A stretch of DNA of 64,000 bases from JBBQHX01 sp035306065 (GCA_035306065.1 DATGOL010000113.1:18887-82886); one strand, 5' to 3'. Shown: positions 8,740-16,689, counted from the stretch's first letter. Notes: a model not told the origin generated them from the letters alone. Numbers and translations: made by a program.

Positions 8740-10013
8740 CACACGCCCCGGTCTCTCCTGCGCCAGCTCCGACTGCAATTCGGACGCGGCTCTCGGTGAT
8801 GATGTTCCTGCAGTACTTCGTCTACGGCTCATGGCTCGTGACGATGGGCACCTGGATGGGCCAGACGCTGCTGTTCGACGGCGCCGAGATCGGGCATGCC
8901 TACGGCACTCCAGCGCTGGCGGCAATCCTCTCGCCACTGCTCGTAGGGATGATTGCAGACAGGTTCTTTGCCACTGAACGTGTACTGGCAATCCTGCACC
9001 TGCTTGGAGCCGGGTTGCTCTACTACGCAACAACGCAAACCACGTTTGCAGGCTTCTATGTGGCAATTCTTGCGTACACGCTCTGCTTCATGCCAACGCT
9101 GGCGTTGTCCAACTCCCTGTCGTTTCACCATCTGGGCAATCCCGCTCGCGAGTTCCCGCGGGTACGCGTACTCGGCACCATCGGCTGGATCGCTGCGGGC
9201 ATCATCATCGGGCAGATGCGCGTGGAAGCCACTGCACTCCCCCTGCAGATCGGTGCAGCGGTTTCCGTGGTTCTTGCCCTGTACGCGCTCACGCTGCCGC
9301 ACACACCGCCTCACGCGGCCGGCAAGCCACTCTCGCTTCGAGACGTATTCGGGCTGGACGCACTCGCGCTCATGCGGGATCGTTCATTTGCCGTGTTCGT
9401 GATCGGCTCCTTCCTGCTCTGCATTCCCCTGCAGTTCTACTACGCGTTCACGAATCTCTTCCTGAACGAGGTAGGGATGGCGGAACCGGCCAGCAAGATG
9501 ACCTTCGGGCAGATGTCCGAAATTTTCTTCATGTTGCTCATGCCGTTTTTCTTCATCAGGCTGGGCGTGAAGAAGATGCTCCTGGTTGGAATGGCCGCGT
9601 GGGCAATTCGTTATGTACTGTTCGCCTACGGCGACTCGGGCTCCATGATCTGGATGCTCTACGGCGGGATCATACTCCACGGCATCTGCTACGATTTCTT
9701 CTTCGTTACCGGGCAGATCTACGTGGACCAGCAGGCGACTGTGCGTATTCGTGCTGCGGCCCAGGGCTTCATTGCACTCGTAACACTCGGTGCAGGGCAG
9801 TTCGTGGGCTCGTGGCTGTCGGGTATCGTGGTGCAGGCAAACAGCGTTCCGGGCCCGGGAGACGTTCCTGTTCATGACTGGACTTCCATCTGGCTGGTGC
9901 CGGCAGTGGGTGCGATCGGCGTAATGCTGCTCTTCGCATTCTTCTTCCGGCCGGGTGACAGCCAGGCGAGTTTGAACCGGACAGAAACCCTTTCAGAGGC
10001 AATTCCTGCATGA
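8736..10013 (+). CDS. MFS nucleoside/sugar permease, NupG/XapB-like
   Basis: This 425-residue protein has about 12 membrane segments and starts with GTG overlapping the previous stop by four bases. Segments such as MMFLQYFVYGSWLVTMGTWM, FMPTLALSNSLSFHHL and FPRVRVLGTIGWIAAGI resemble the nucleoside:proton symporter family, which often accompanies Gfo/Idh/MocA and DUF1080 genes in sugar clusters. It probably carries the processed sugar or keto-sugar across the inner membrane. The substrate is not readable from sequence. Confidence 0.88.
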   Translation: MTHAPVSPAPAPTAIRTRLSVMMFLQYFVYGSWLVTMGTWMGQTLLFDGAEIGHAYGTPALAAILSPLLVGMIADRFFATERVLAILHLLGAGLLYYATTQTTFAGFYVAILAYTLCFMPTLALSNSLSFHHLGNPAREFPRVRVLGTIGWIAAGIIIGQMRVEATALPLQIGAAVSVVLALYALTLPHTPPHAAGKPLSLRDVFGLDALALMRDRSFAVFVIGSFLLCIPLQFYYAFTNLFLNEVGMAEPASKMTFGQMSEIFFMLLMPFFFIRLGVKKMLLVGMAAWAIRYVLFAYGDSGSMIWMLYGGIILHGICYDFFFVTGQIYVDQQATVRIRAAAQGFIALVTLGAGQFVGSWLSGIVVQANSVPGPGDVPVHDWTSIWLVPAVGAIGVMLLFAFFFRPGDSQASLNRTETLSEAIPA

Positions 10014-11644
10014 GTCCAAGCAGACGTGACATCCTGCGTCTTACGGGTGGTGTAGTACTGGCTTCCATCGGCGGTGGTGTACTCACTGCATGCAGTCGCC
10101 GGCGAGCAGACCTGGTGATTCGTGGCGGTACCGTGGTTGACGGCACCGGAGCAGCGGGGTTCGAGGCAGACGTAGTCGTGAATGCGGGCAGGATCAGCCG
10201 CGTTGCCCCCCGGGCTTCTGAAGTGGGTGATGATGAGATCGATGCGCGCGGCATGATCGTGGCGCCGGGTTTCATTGACATCCATTCGCACGCAGACGGA
10301 TCGCTGTGGGATGACCCGCGAATGGAGTCCGTGATTCGCCAGGGAATCACCACCGTTGTCGTCGGTGCGGATGGCAGCTCGCGTGCGCCTTCGTCCGGTG
10401 ACCGCTTCAACACATTCAGCGAGTACTTCGCTGCGGTGGATGAGGCGAAGCCGTCGGTGAACGTGGCTTCAATGATCGGCCTCGGCTCGGTGCGTTCCCG
10501 GGTAGTAGGTCCGGATGACAGGCCGGCCACCGAAGAGGAACTCCGGCAGATGGTGGCTCTCGTTGAGCAGGCGTTGCGCGATGGTGCATGCGGCGCGTCT
10601 ACGGGGCTCGAGTACACGCCGGGCGCGTTCGCGTCTCTCGAGGAGCTGATCGAGCTGTCGCGTCCGCTGGTGAGCTATCGCCTGCCTTACGCGTCCCACA
10701 TGCGCAATGAAGATGACCGACTGCTGGAAGCAATCGGCGAGGCGATCGCGGTGGCCGAGGGCGCGGGCTGTTCGCTGCAGATTTCGCATCTCAAGACGCA
10801 GGGGCCGCGCAACTGGGCTTCCCTGGACGACGCCTTCGCACTCGTTGAGGGCGCCAATGCACGCGGCGTGGATGCGGCCTTCGACCGATACCCCTACATC
10901 GCCTACCAGACCGGCCTCACGAACCTGTTCCCCGTGTCCAGCCGCGACGGGGGAACTGCACGCTTTCTGGAGCGCCTGGACCATCCCACCCAGTCCCGTG
11001 CCATTCGTGCAGCAGTGCTGGACAAGGTTGCACTGATCGGCGGCTGGGGGAACGTGCAGATTGCGCGCGTAAGGAACGAGGATGACAAGGTGGCCGAGGG
11101 TCAGCGCATGGATGCGTATGCCCAGTCGGTTTCCAGGGATCCTTATGTGGCAACAGTGGAGCTGCTCAAGCGAAACGGCGGCAGCGTAGGCATGCTGGGC
11201 TTTGCCATGAGCGAGGAGAACCTGGATCGCATTCTTGCGCACCCGAAGGGGATGGTGTGCAGCGACGGCGGTGCCTTTGCAGTGGAGGGTCCGGCGCGAT
11301 CGGGTCAGCCGCATCCGCGCGGCCTGGGCTCGTTCCCGCGAGTGCTCGCTCGTTATGTGCGTGAGCGTGGCGCGCTTACGCTGGAGTCTGCGGTGCACAA
11401 GATGAGCGCGTATCCCGCTTCACGCGTGCGCCTGGGTGACAGGGGTCGTCTCGCGGAGGGACTTGCGGCGGATGTCGTGGTGTTCGATGCCGACACGGTT
11501 GCGGATCAGGCAACCTTTGATGATCCGTTTGCCTATCCGACTGGAATCAGCACGGTAGTGGTGAATGGATCAGTCGCCGTGCGCGACGGAGAGCATACCG
11601 TGGGGATACCGGGTGCCGGCAAGGCAGTTCGGCCCTCGGATTGA
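10010..11644 (+). CDS. N-acyl-D-amino-acid deacylase-like amidohydrolase, exported
   Basis: The product has 544 residues and is the last gene of the operon, overlapping the permease by ATGA. The N-terminus has a twin-arginine motif (SRRDILRLTGG) and a lipobox-like LTAC, so it is probably a Tat lipoprotein. The amidohydrolase core keeps the D-aminoacylase landmarks: DIHSHAD metal His pair, CGASTGLEYTPG, ASHMRNE, ISHLKTQG and CSDGG. The closest functional class hydrolyses N-acyl-D-amino acids, but related enzymes cleave other amides. Its place in a sugar operon suggests an amide-bearing sugar or amino-sugar substrate, which is inference. Confidence 0.87.
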   Translation: MSPSRRDILRLTGGVVLASIGGGVLTACSRRRADLVIRGGTVVDGTGAAGFEADVVVNAGRISRVAPRASEVGDDEIDARGMIVAPGFIDIHSHADGSLWDDPRMESVIRQGITTVVVGADGSSRAPSSGDRFNTFSEYFAAVDEAKPSVNVASMIGLGSVRSRVVGPDDRPATEEELRQMVALVEQALRDGACGASTGLEYTPGAFASLEELIELSRPLVSYRLPYASHMRNEDDRLLEAIGEAIAVAEGAGCSLQISHLKTQGPRNWASLDDAFALVEGANARGVDAAFDRYPYIAYQTGLTNLFPVSSRDGGTARFLERLDHPTQSRAIRAAVLDKVALIGGWGNVQIARVRNEDDKVAEGQRMDAYAQSVSRDPYVATVELLKRNGGSVGMLGFAMSEENLDRILAHPKGMVCSDGGAFAVEGPARSGQPHPRGLGSFPRVLARYVRERGALTLESAVHKMSAYPASRVRLGDRGRLAEGLAADVVVFDADTVADQATFDDPFAYPTGISTVVVNGSVAVRDGEHTVGIPGAGKAVRPSD

Positions 11645-11663
11645 GGGCTGCACGCGGATAATG

Positions 11664-11691
11664 GCGCGGCACCCGGTGGTGTCGCGCTTTT
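11664..11691 (+). terminator. rho-independent terminator of the keto-sugar operon
   Basis: GCGCGGCACC (11664-11673) pairs with GGTGTCGCGC (11678-11687) through one G-U pair with a four-base loop, followed by TTTT. It lies 20 bases after the stop of the last operon gene. A second hairpin without a T-run (11706-11715 with 11721-11730) sits between it and rpsU. Confidence 0.8.
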
Positions 11692-11734
11692 GACAGGGCG
11701 CAGGCACCGGGCGCGGCAGGCGCGCCCGGTAAGA

Positions 11735-11932
11735 CTAGCGCGAGGAGCGGCGGCTGGCAGAACGTCCGCGGCGCCTGGCGGCGGCGGACTTCAGCTGGCG
11801 AGCTTCGCTCGGCTTCACGTAATGGCGCTTGCGACGGAGATCCTTGAGGATTCCGGCCTTCAGCACCTTGCGCTTGAATGCCTTGAGTGCCCAGTCGATA
11901 CGGTCGTTCTCGTCGAGCGTTACTTCGATCAT
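11735..11932 (-). CDS. rpsU: 30S ribosomal protein S21
   Basis: This is a small basic ribosomal protein of the 30S subunit. The 65 residues from ATG at 11932 read MIEVTLDENDRIDWALKAFK, then KRKVLKAGILKDLRRKRHY and an Arg/Ser/Ala-rich tail, the usual S21 pattern and length. The frame is open further upstream but that extension is not S21-like and overlaps a hairpin region. It is transcribed toward the sugar operon and is probably its own unit. Confidence 0.92.
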   Translation of the reverse strand: MIEVTLDENDRIDWALKAFKRKVLKAGILKDLRRKRHYVKPSEARQLKSAAARRRGRSASRRSSR

Positions 11933-11997
11933 GTGAAGTGTGTGTCCGGGATGAATCTGTTCACGCCACAAAGGGCGCGAAGTCTTGAATGAAGTAG

Positions 11998-12029
11998 GGG
12001 GCCGACCCGACGGTGGTCGGACCGGCCCC
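11998..12029 (-). terminator. terminator-like hairpin downstream of cspA
   Basis: On the minus strand a 14-base stem (12016-12029 with 11998-12011, two G-U pairs) closes on a four-base loop 36 bases after the cspA stop. Only a weak T-rich tract (CTACTTCATTC) follows, so termination efficiency is uncertain. Confidence 0.55.
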
Positions 12030-12065
12030 ACCCGCCGCAGCGTTCGCACACTACGGCCGGAAGCT

Positions 12066-12278
12066 TCAGCTATCCAGCTTCACTACGTTCTCGGCGGCCG
12101 GGCCCTTCTGGCCCTGCACCACGTCAAACTCTACACGCTCGCCCTCGGCGAGCGACTTGAAGCCATGGCCCTGAATTGCCGAATGATGCACGAAGCAATC
12201 CTTCTGGCCGTTCTCGGGCGTGATGAAGCCGAAGCCCTTGGCATCGTTAAACCACTTCACCGTGCCGGTCATGCGCAT
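12066..12278 (-). CDS. cspA: cold shock protein (CspA family)
   Basis: This single-stranded nucleic-acid-binding OB-fold protein of 70 residues begins MRMTGTVKWFNDAKGFGFI. KGFGFI is RNP1 and DCFVHHSAI contains RNP2. The start at 12278 has AGGAG (12286-12290) seven bases upstream; an in-frame extension 5' is not conserved in character. Cold shock proteins act as RNA chaperones. A near-consensus promoter and a terminator-like hairpin lie about 130-250 bases upstream on the same strand (separate entries), suggesting a long regulated leader. Confidence 0.95.
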   Translation of the reverse strand: MRMTGTVKWFNDAKGFGFITPENGQKDCFVHHSAIQGHGFKSLAEGERVEFDVVQGQKGPAAENVVKLDS

Positions 12279-12345
12279 TGCAGTACTCCTGAGTGTTCGT
12301 GTGGTCGGAGCCCGCTGGTAACGCACGTCCCGACTACAGGTATAT

Positions 12346-12369
12346 TTCGTGGATCACAACCCCCACGAA
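12346..12369 (-). repeat. inverted repeat in the cspA leader region
   Basis: TTCGTGG and CCACGAA (12346-12352 and 12363-12369) form a perfect 7-base inverted repeat with a 10-base spacer, between the upstream hairpin/T-run and the cspA ribosome site. It could be a leader RNA hairpin or a protein-binding operator. Confidence 0.45.
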
Positions 12370-12413
12370 GGGCGGCCGTTCAGTCGGCATCAGCCGCCGC
12401 GACACCGGCATTG

Positions 12414-12444
12414 AAAAAAAGGACCCATCGCGAGAGCGAGGGCC
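12414..12444 (-). terminator. intrinsic terminator or attenuator upstream of cspA
   Basis: Read on the minus strand, a GC-rich stem (about 12434-12444 pairing with 12421-12431, with two single-base bulges) is followed at once by seven T (12420-12414). No minus-strand gene ends here. It therefore either ends a short RNA started at the promoter about 75 bases upstream or attenuates cspA transcription. Confidence 0.65.
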
Positions 12445-12497
12445 CCTGCTTGCCAGTAGAACGTACCCGCGCCGTTGGCGCGTATGTCGCGACCCAA

Positions 12498-12526
12498 ATA
12501 ATACTGGCCCCGGGGGTACCAGTCAA
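12498..12526 (-). promoter_or_regulatory. near-consensus sigma70 promoter, minus strand
   Basis: On the minus strand TTGACT (12526-12521) is followed by a 17-base spacer and TATTAT (12503-12498), one mismatch each from TTGACA and TATAAT. Predicted initiation is near 12491. Downstream are a hairpin with seven T at 12414 and then cspA at 12278, so it should drive a small RNA of about 75-80 bases, a cspA leader of about 213 bases, or both. Confidence 0.72.
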
Positions 12527-12730
12527 TAGGCTGAAGCAGCTGGAACAGACGAAATTTCACGACCCGCACACACTCGGATCCCAACCCGTAACCGCCGGCG
12601 TCCCAATCACCTCGCCGCGCTCGCTTCTCGCCCTGTTTCGCCCGAACTCCTGCCGCGGCTGGTGCCAAACCCTCCAACGCATCAGCTTTCCTGCAAGTAC
12701 CACTGTCTCACCAGACTTCTCACCACTCCC

Positions 12731-12907
12731 ATGAACGAGAAACAGCTCGCGAAGCTGATTCGCAAGACCACCGAAAAGGCTGAAAAGTCCAGCTCCCGCC
12801 AGCGCCCGGCCAAAGCTTATGACCCAACGCTGCAGAACCGGAACGACGACGAAGACTCGATCGAGCGTGGCAAGCTGTTCGACGAGATGAAGCGACGGGA
12901 GTTCTGA
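12731..12907 (+). CDS. small charged hypothetical protein
   Basis: This 58-residue, highly charged, probably helical protein begins MNEKQLAKLIRKTTEKAEKS and ends in LFDEMKRREF. It has no membrane segment or cysteine. The ATG at 12731 is preferred because the frame upstream loses coding character; no clear ribosome site precedes it. I do not recognise the family. Confidence 0.55.
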   Translation: MNEKQLAKLIRKTTEKAEKSSSRQRPAKAYDPTLQNRNDDEDSIERGKLFDEMKRREF

Positions 12908-13032
12908 TTCCGGGTGGCACTGTCAGGCAGGATGATTCACCCGGGGTTTGTGCTCCATGCATCCGGATCAGTGCGCGCATCGCCTGGGAGGGCTCCGGGC
13001 GAACTTCGATTGCAGCTCACTGACATCCGGTA

Positions 13033-13704
13033 ATGACCACAGCAATGCGCTATCCGATACCCGCCGGCGAATACCGCCAGGTGGCGGAGATCACGCGCAG
13101 CCGCTTCATAACCACGGTCGCGCACACGCCAACCGTTTTCGAGGCGGAGGCGTTCATAGCGCGAATTCGGGCCGAGTTCCCGGACGCAACCCACAACTGC
13201 TGGGCCTACGTAGTTGGTCCGCCAGGGAGCACCGCGCGGATCGGCATGAGTGACGACGGCGAGCCGCACGGCACCGCGGGAAAACCCATGCTTGGGATGA
13301 TCCTGCACGGCGACACCGGAGACACCGCTGCCGTAGTTACCCGGTACTATGGCGGTACCAAGCTGGGTACAGGCGGACTGGTGCGAGCCTATGGCGGCTG
13401 CGTGCAGCGAACCCTCCAGGAGATGCCACGGTCCGAGCGCGTGGACCGCGAGGAACTCGTTGTAACCTTGGAGTATTCCGCGCTCGAGGGAGTGCGAGCC
13501 AACGCGCTCGAGCATGAAGCGGAGATATCCGCGCAGGAGTTCGGCGAGTTCGTGCGCCTCACGATGCAGGTGCCGGTGATGAATCGTGAGGCGCTGGAGC
13601 GGGCGTTGCAGGACACCACGCGTGGGCGTGCCATGGTGTCCGCAGGATCCGAGGGAACGCCGCGGTCGGGCGCCGAGGCCGGGGACGAGGAACAGGGCGG
13701 CTAA
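13033..13704 (+). CDS. yigZ: YigZ/IMPACT-family protein
   Basis: This 223-residue protein has the IMPACT N-terminal (UPF0029) pattern: ITRSRFITTVAHTPT, DATHNCWAYVVG, SDDGEPHGTAGKPMLG and VVTRYYGGTKLGTGGLVRAY. A C-terminal half with a DUF1949-like ferredoxin fold follows. The family is linked to translation control and ribosome association, but its bacterial role is not settled. The C-terminal 20 residues are low-complexity Gly/Glu/Ala. ATG 13033 and the in-frame ATG at 13045 are both possible starts. Confidence 0.92.
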   Translation: MTTAMRYPIPAGEYRQVAEITRSRFITTVAHTPTVFEAEAFIARIRAEFPDATHNCWAYVVGPPGSTARIGMSDDGEPHGTAGKPMLGMILHGDTGDTAAVVTRYYGGTKLGTGGLVRAYGGCVQRTLQEMPRSERVDREELVVTLEYSALEGVRANALEHEAEISAQEFGEFVRLTMQVPVMNREALERALQDTTRGRAMVSAGSEGTPRSGAEAGDEEQGG

Positions 13705-13747
13705 AGCATTCGCACGCGAACCGCACCAGCCGGCCTGCCGCCATCGC

Positions 13748-14020
13748 TCAGCCCTCTGCTTCCGGAGCCGGCTCCTCCTTCTCCACCACGATCGTGTAGC
13801 GCGCGGCAACAGCTACCACACTCGCCACTGCCGCCCAGAACGGCACCAGCGCCGCGCCCACAAGGCCCGCCGCAAGAGGAATGTCCAGGAGCGTACGACC
13901 CTCCGGGTTGCGAATGACCACTCGCCGCACCCGACCCTCCCGAACTATCGCCTTGAGCCGGTCCATCAATTCACCACCGGCTACCTGAAATTCCTCGGTT
14001 CGCCTGCGTCCGCCTTCCAT
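13748..14020 (-). CDS. DUF4342 domain protein
   Basis: The product has 90 residues. The core EEFQVAGGELMDRLKAIV, RRVVIRNPEGRTLLDIPL and a hydrophobic Ala/Val-rich stretch ending in YTIVVEK fit DUF4342, a small domain of unknown function often seen with UBA/TS-N-like helices. The ATG at 14020 has GAGGG about six bases upstream on the minus strand; the longer open frame overlaps the divergent GNAT gene and looks non-coding. It is convergent with yigZ. Confidence 0.8.
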   Translation of the reverse strand: MEGGRRRTEEFQVAGGELMDRLKAIVREGRVRRVVIRNPEGRTLLDIPLAAGLVGAALVPFWAAVASVVAVAARYTIVVEKEEPAPEAEG

Positions 14021-14218
14021 TTGATCCCTCTGCCTGTTGGAATGTGCCTGATCGCGCACGGCGCGACCCCGGCCCGCGCCCTGAAACACTACGGGAGGAA
14101 GGTCGCTCCGTTTCACCTGCCGCGCGCTACACCGCGTTCTCCGGGCCACCGCCCTCTTGCGAACCATGCAATCGAAATGCAAGGTGAGCTTCCACTCCGG
14201 TCGAGGGCCCATCACAAC

Positions 14219-14755
14219 GTGCTGATAGAACTTCCCGGCTGCACAGTGCGCAACTGGCGACCCTCAGACGCCCGCGCCATCGTGAAACACGCCAACGATC
14301 GCGAGGTGTGGCTGCAGCTCCGCGATCGTTTCCCCCATCCATACACCCAGCAGCATGCTGACTGGTTTCTGGCCAGGGCGTGCGGGCACGAGCCGCGGTC
14401 AGACTTCGCCATCGAAGTCGACGGCGAGGCAGCGGGCGGAATCGGCCTGGTTATCGGCACCGACGTTTCCAGCGCCACCGCCGAGGTCGGCTACTGGCTC
14501 GGACGCGTTCATTGGGGGCGCGGAATCATGTCCCGGGTTCTCGCAGCAGTCACCGCCCAGGCCATGGGTGACTTTGGCTTACACAGGATGTTCGCCGTGC
14601 CATTCGCCGGGAATTCCGCGAGCGCACGGGTCCTGGAGAAGGCAGGCTACCGCCTCGAAGGACGCATGCGCCGGAGCGCGGTGAAGGACGGACGGGTGCT
14701 CGACCAGCTCATGTACGCCTGCACGGATGAGGACCAGCCCGCTTCGTGCCGATGA
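14219..14755 (+). CDS. GNAT acetyltransferase, RimJ/RimL-like
   Basis: The product has 178 residues from the GTG at 14219, which has GAGGG at 14203-14207; an ATG at 14177 is the alternative. Family features are CTVRNWRPSDARAIVKHAND at the N-terminus, AEVGYWLGRVHWGRGIMSRV carrying the acetyl-CoA loop, HRMFAVPFAGNSASARVLEK and AGYRLEGRMR. Such proteins N-acetylate ribosomal proteins, peptides or small amines using acetyl-CoA. The substrate is unknown. It is divergent from the DUF4342 gene. Confidence 0.88.
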   Translation: MLIELPGCTVRNWRPSDARAIVKHANDREVWLQLRDRFPHPYTQQHADWFLARACGHEPRSDFAIEVDGEAAGGIGLVIGTDVSSATAEVGYWLGRVHWGRGIMSRVLAAVTAQAMGDFGLHRMFAVPFAGNSASARVLEKAGYRLEGRMRRSAVKDGRVLDQLMYACTDEDQPASCR

Positions 14756-14844
14756 CGTTCTCGCCCGCCACCGCCTACCGTTAGTTTGCCCAATCGGCGG
14801 GCGAATCGCGTTCCGTCGTCAACGCGAAAAAACTGGAGACTCTC

Positions 14845-15270
14845 ATGAGCCAGGCGAAGACGGGAGACACGGTACGAGTGCATTATCAGGGATCGCTGTC
14901 GGACGGAACGGTGTTCGACAGCTCGCGCGGGCGAGATCCACTCGAGGTGACACTCGGCTCCAGCCAACTCATACCGGGTTTCGAGAATGCACTGCTCGGC
15001 ATGCAGACCGGCGAGGAGCGACGGGTGACGATTCCGGCAGACGAGGCCTACGGCCAGCGTCGCGAGGAACTCATCCTTGAAGTGCCGCGAGACAAGTTCC
15101 CTCCCACGATCGAGCCCGAGATCGGGAAGCAGCTTCGCATGACGCAGGAAGGGCACGACTTCGTGGTTGTAGTGCAGGATATCAGAGACGACCTCGTTAT
15201 GCTCGACGCAAATCATCCGCTTGCCGGCAAGGAACTGACGTTCGAGCTGGAGCTCGTTGAGGTACGCTGA
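14845..15270 (+). CDS. FKBP-type peptidyl-prolyl isomerase, SlyD-like
   Basis: This 141-residue cytoplasmic prolyl isomerase/chaperone begins GDTVRVHYQGSLSDGTVFDS and continues with PLEVTLGSSQLIPGFENALL, GMQTGEERRVTIPADEAYG and an inserted-flap region before NHPLAGKELTFELELVEVR. That is the SlyD/FkpA-like arrangement, but the His-rich metal-binding tail of E. coli SlyD is absent. GGAG lies about eight bases before the ATG. A TAGTTTGC element sits at 14782-14789 (see findings). Confidence 0.92.
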   Translation: MSQAKTGDTVRVHYQGSLSDGTVFDSSRGRDPLEVTLGSSQLIPGFENALLGMQTGEERRVTIPADEAYGQRREELILEVPRDKFPPTIEPEIGKQLRMTQEGHDFVVVVQDIRDDLVMLDANHPLAGKELTFELELVEVR

Positions 15271-15411
15271 CGCAGCCGGGTCACCCATGCCTGGCATACG
15301 CTGAGGCGCCGCGCGTCCTGCCGCCTTTTCCGAATCAGCCAGGCCGAATGAGCCCTTGCCGCAATGGCGCCTTACGATAACGCATCACCTACCAACCTTC
15401 GATTGCACCCA

Positions 15412-16011
15412 ATGTCCGACACACCGCAGCAGCCCGATGCACAGATGTCCAGATTCGGCGACCCGCTTGCCGAGCGGTTGCTCCGCGCGCGCACCGTCAT
15501 CATCTCCGGCGAGATCAACCAGAAGCTTGCCGAACGAGTATCGGCGCAGCTGCTGGCACTGTCTGCCGAGTCGGACGAGCCGATTACGTTGTTCCTCAAT
15601 TCGCAGGGAGGACACGTCGAGGCTGGCGACACCATTCACGACATGATCCGTTTCGTGGGTGCGCCCGTTCGCATAGTGGGAACCGGCTGGGTCGCAAGCG
15701 CGGGTGCACTGATCTATGTGTCGGTTCCGGTTGAGCATCGCTACTGCCTGCCGAACACGCGCTTCCTGCTTCACCAGCCTGCAGGTGGAGCAGGCGGCGA
15801 CGCTGCGGATATCGAGATCGAGGCACGCGAGATTCTTCGCATGCGCGACAGGCTGAATCGCATTTTCTCGGCGGCAACCGGCCAGAGTGTTGAGCGTATC
15901 GAGGAAGATACCCATCGCAACTTCTGGCTGGACGCGGATGCTGCCATCGAGTACGGCCTGGCGGGCCGCAAGATAGATCACGTCAGGGAACTCGAGCCGG
16001 CAACGGTTTGA
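15412..16011 (+). CDS. clpP: ClpP-like serine protease subunit with altered triad
   Basis: This ClpP-fold subunit has 199 residues from ATG 15412; an ATG at 15364 would add 16. The nucleophile context is TGWVASAGALIY (Ser 96), and His 121 lies in FLLHQPAGG. Aligned by eye with B. subtilis ClpP, the segment IEEDTHRNFW has Asn where the catalytic Asp normally sits (TDRDNF). The glycine-rich handle appears as GGHVEAGDTIHD. No clpX or clpA is adjacent. It may be a regulatory or low-activity paralogue, or may use another acid. Confidence 0.87.
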   Translation: MSDTPQQPDAQMSRFGDPLAERLLRARTVIISGEINQKLAERVSAQLLALSAESDEPITLFLNSQGGHVEAGDTIHDMIRFVGAPVRIVGTGWVASAGALIYVSVPVEHRYCLPNTRFLLHQPAGGAGGDAADIEIEAREILRMRDRLNRIFSAATGQSVERIEEDTHRNFWLDADAAIEYGLAGRKIDHVRELEPATV

Positions 16012-16055
16012 GTTGACGGCGTTGTTCAGCAAACAGCCAGTTGCGGCAGGCCGGC

Positions 16056-16439
16056 ATGGCAAGAGGTGAGCACGCTGCCAGCACTTGCTGCAGAATGGTG
16101 CACGTGGATGGATGGGAGGTACTCGTGGGGAAGGGGGCTCGTGACAACGACGAGCTCACCTTCCGCGTTGCGGAAGCCAACGATCTCTGGCTGCATGCTG
16201 CCGGCTATCCCGGAAGTCACGTGGTCGTACGGAATCCGGACAGGGTGGAGGTTCCGCGTGAAGTCGTGAGGCGTGCGGCCGAGCTGGCGGTTTTCAACTC
16301 GAAGGCTCGTGAGGCACGGGGGAAGGTGGATGTCCATGTCTGCCGCGCCGGCGATGTTCGCAAGGTGCGCGGGGCACCGGCGGGTCAGGTGCAGCTTTCC
16401 CGCTGGGACACGGTGAAGGTCTACAGCCGCCCGGAGTAG
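16056..16439 (+). CDS. stand-alone NFACT-R (RNA-binding) domain protein
   Basis: The product is about 127 residues from the ATG at 16056; TTG 16041 and ATG 16095 are also possible. The sequence VDGWEVLVGKGARDNDELTF, DLWLHAAGYPGSHVVVRN and a C-terminal WDTVKVYSRPE matches the NFACT-R domain found at the C-terminus of RqcH/Tae2/fibronectin-binding-like proteins. The N-terminal NFACT-N, HhH and coiled-coil parts are missing. In full-length members this domain contacts ribosomal RNA during stalled-ribosome rescue, so a free-standing version could be a modulator. That role is inference. Confidence 0.85.
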   Translation: MARGEHAASTCCRMVHVDGWEVLVGKGARDNDELTFRVAEANDLWLHAAGYPGSHVVVRNPDRVEVPREVVRRAAELAVFNSKAREARGKVDVHVCRAGDVRKVRGAPAGQVQLSRWDTVKVYSRPE

Positions 16440-16689
16440 AAGCCGCCACGGCGTGAGGCGCGCCCGCGATTTCACAGGGCGACACATGCGGTGCACACTC
16501 CGGGCCCACTGCGCTCACCCTCCCACGTTTGCACCAGCGGTTCGGCAGTTGCAGGTATCCCGTGCACCTGTCGTCGCCATTTGCCGTTTGCATCTGGCGC
16601 TCCGGCCTACCGCACTCCAATGTGAGTTCGTCCCACCTACTGACCGCGGCAGTGGCACTCACCCGGGATGGCGCAGGAGGTCTTCTCAC

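Noticed and set aside
13586..14218. Upstream extension of the GNAT frame over about 210 codons
   Set aside because: It overlaps yigZ and the DUF4342 gene and lacks acetyltransferase character; the GTG at 14219 with a ribosome site is sufficient.
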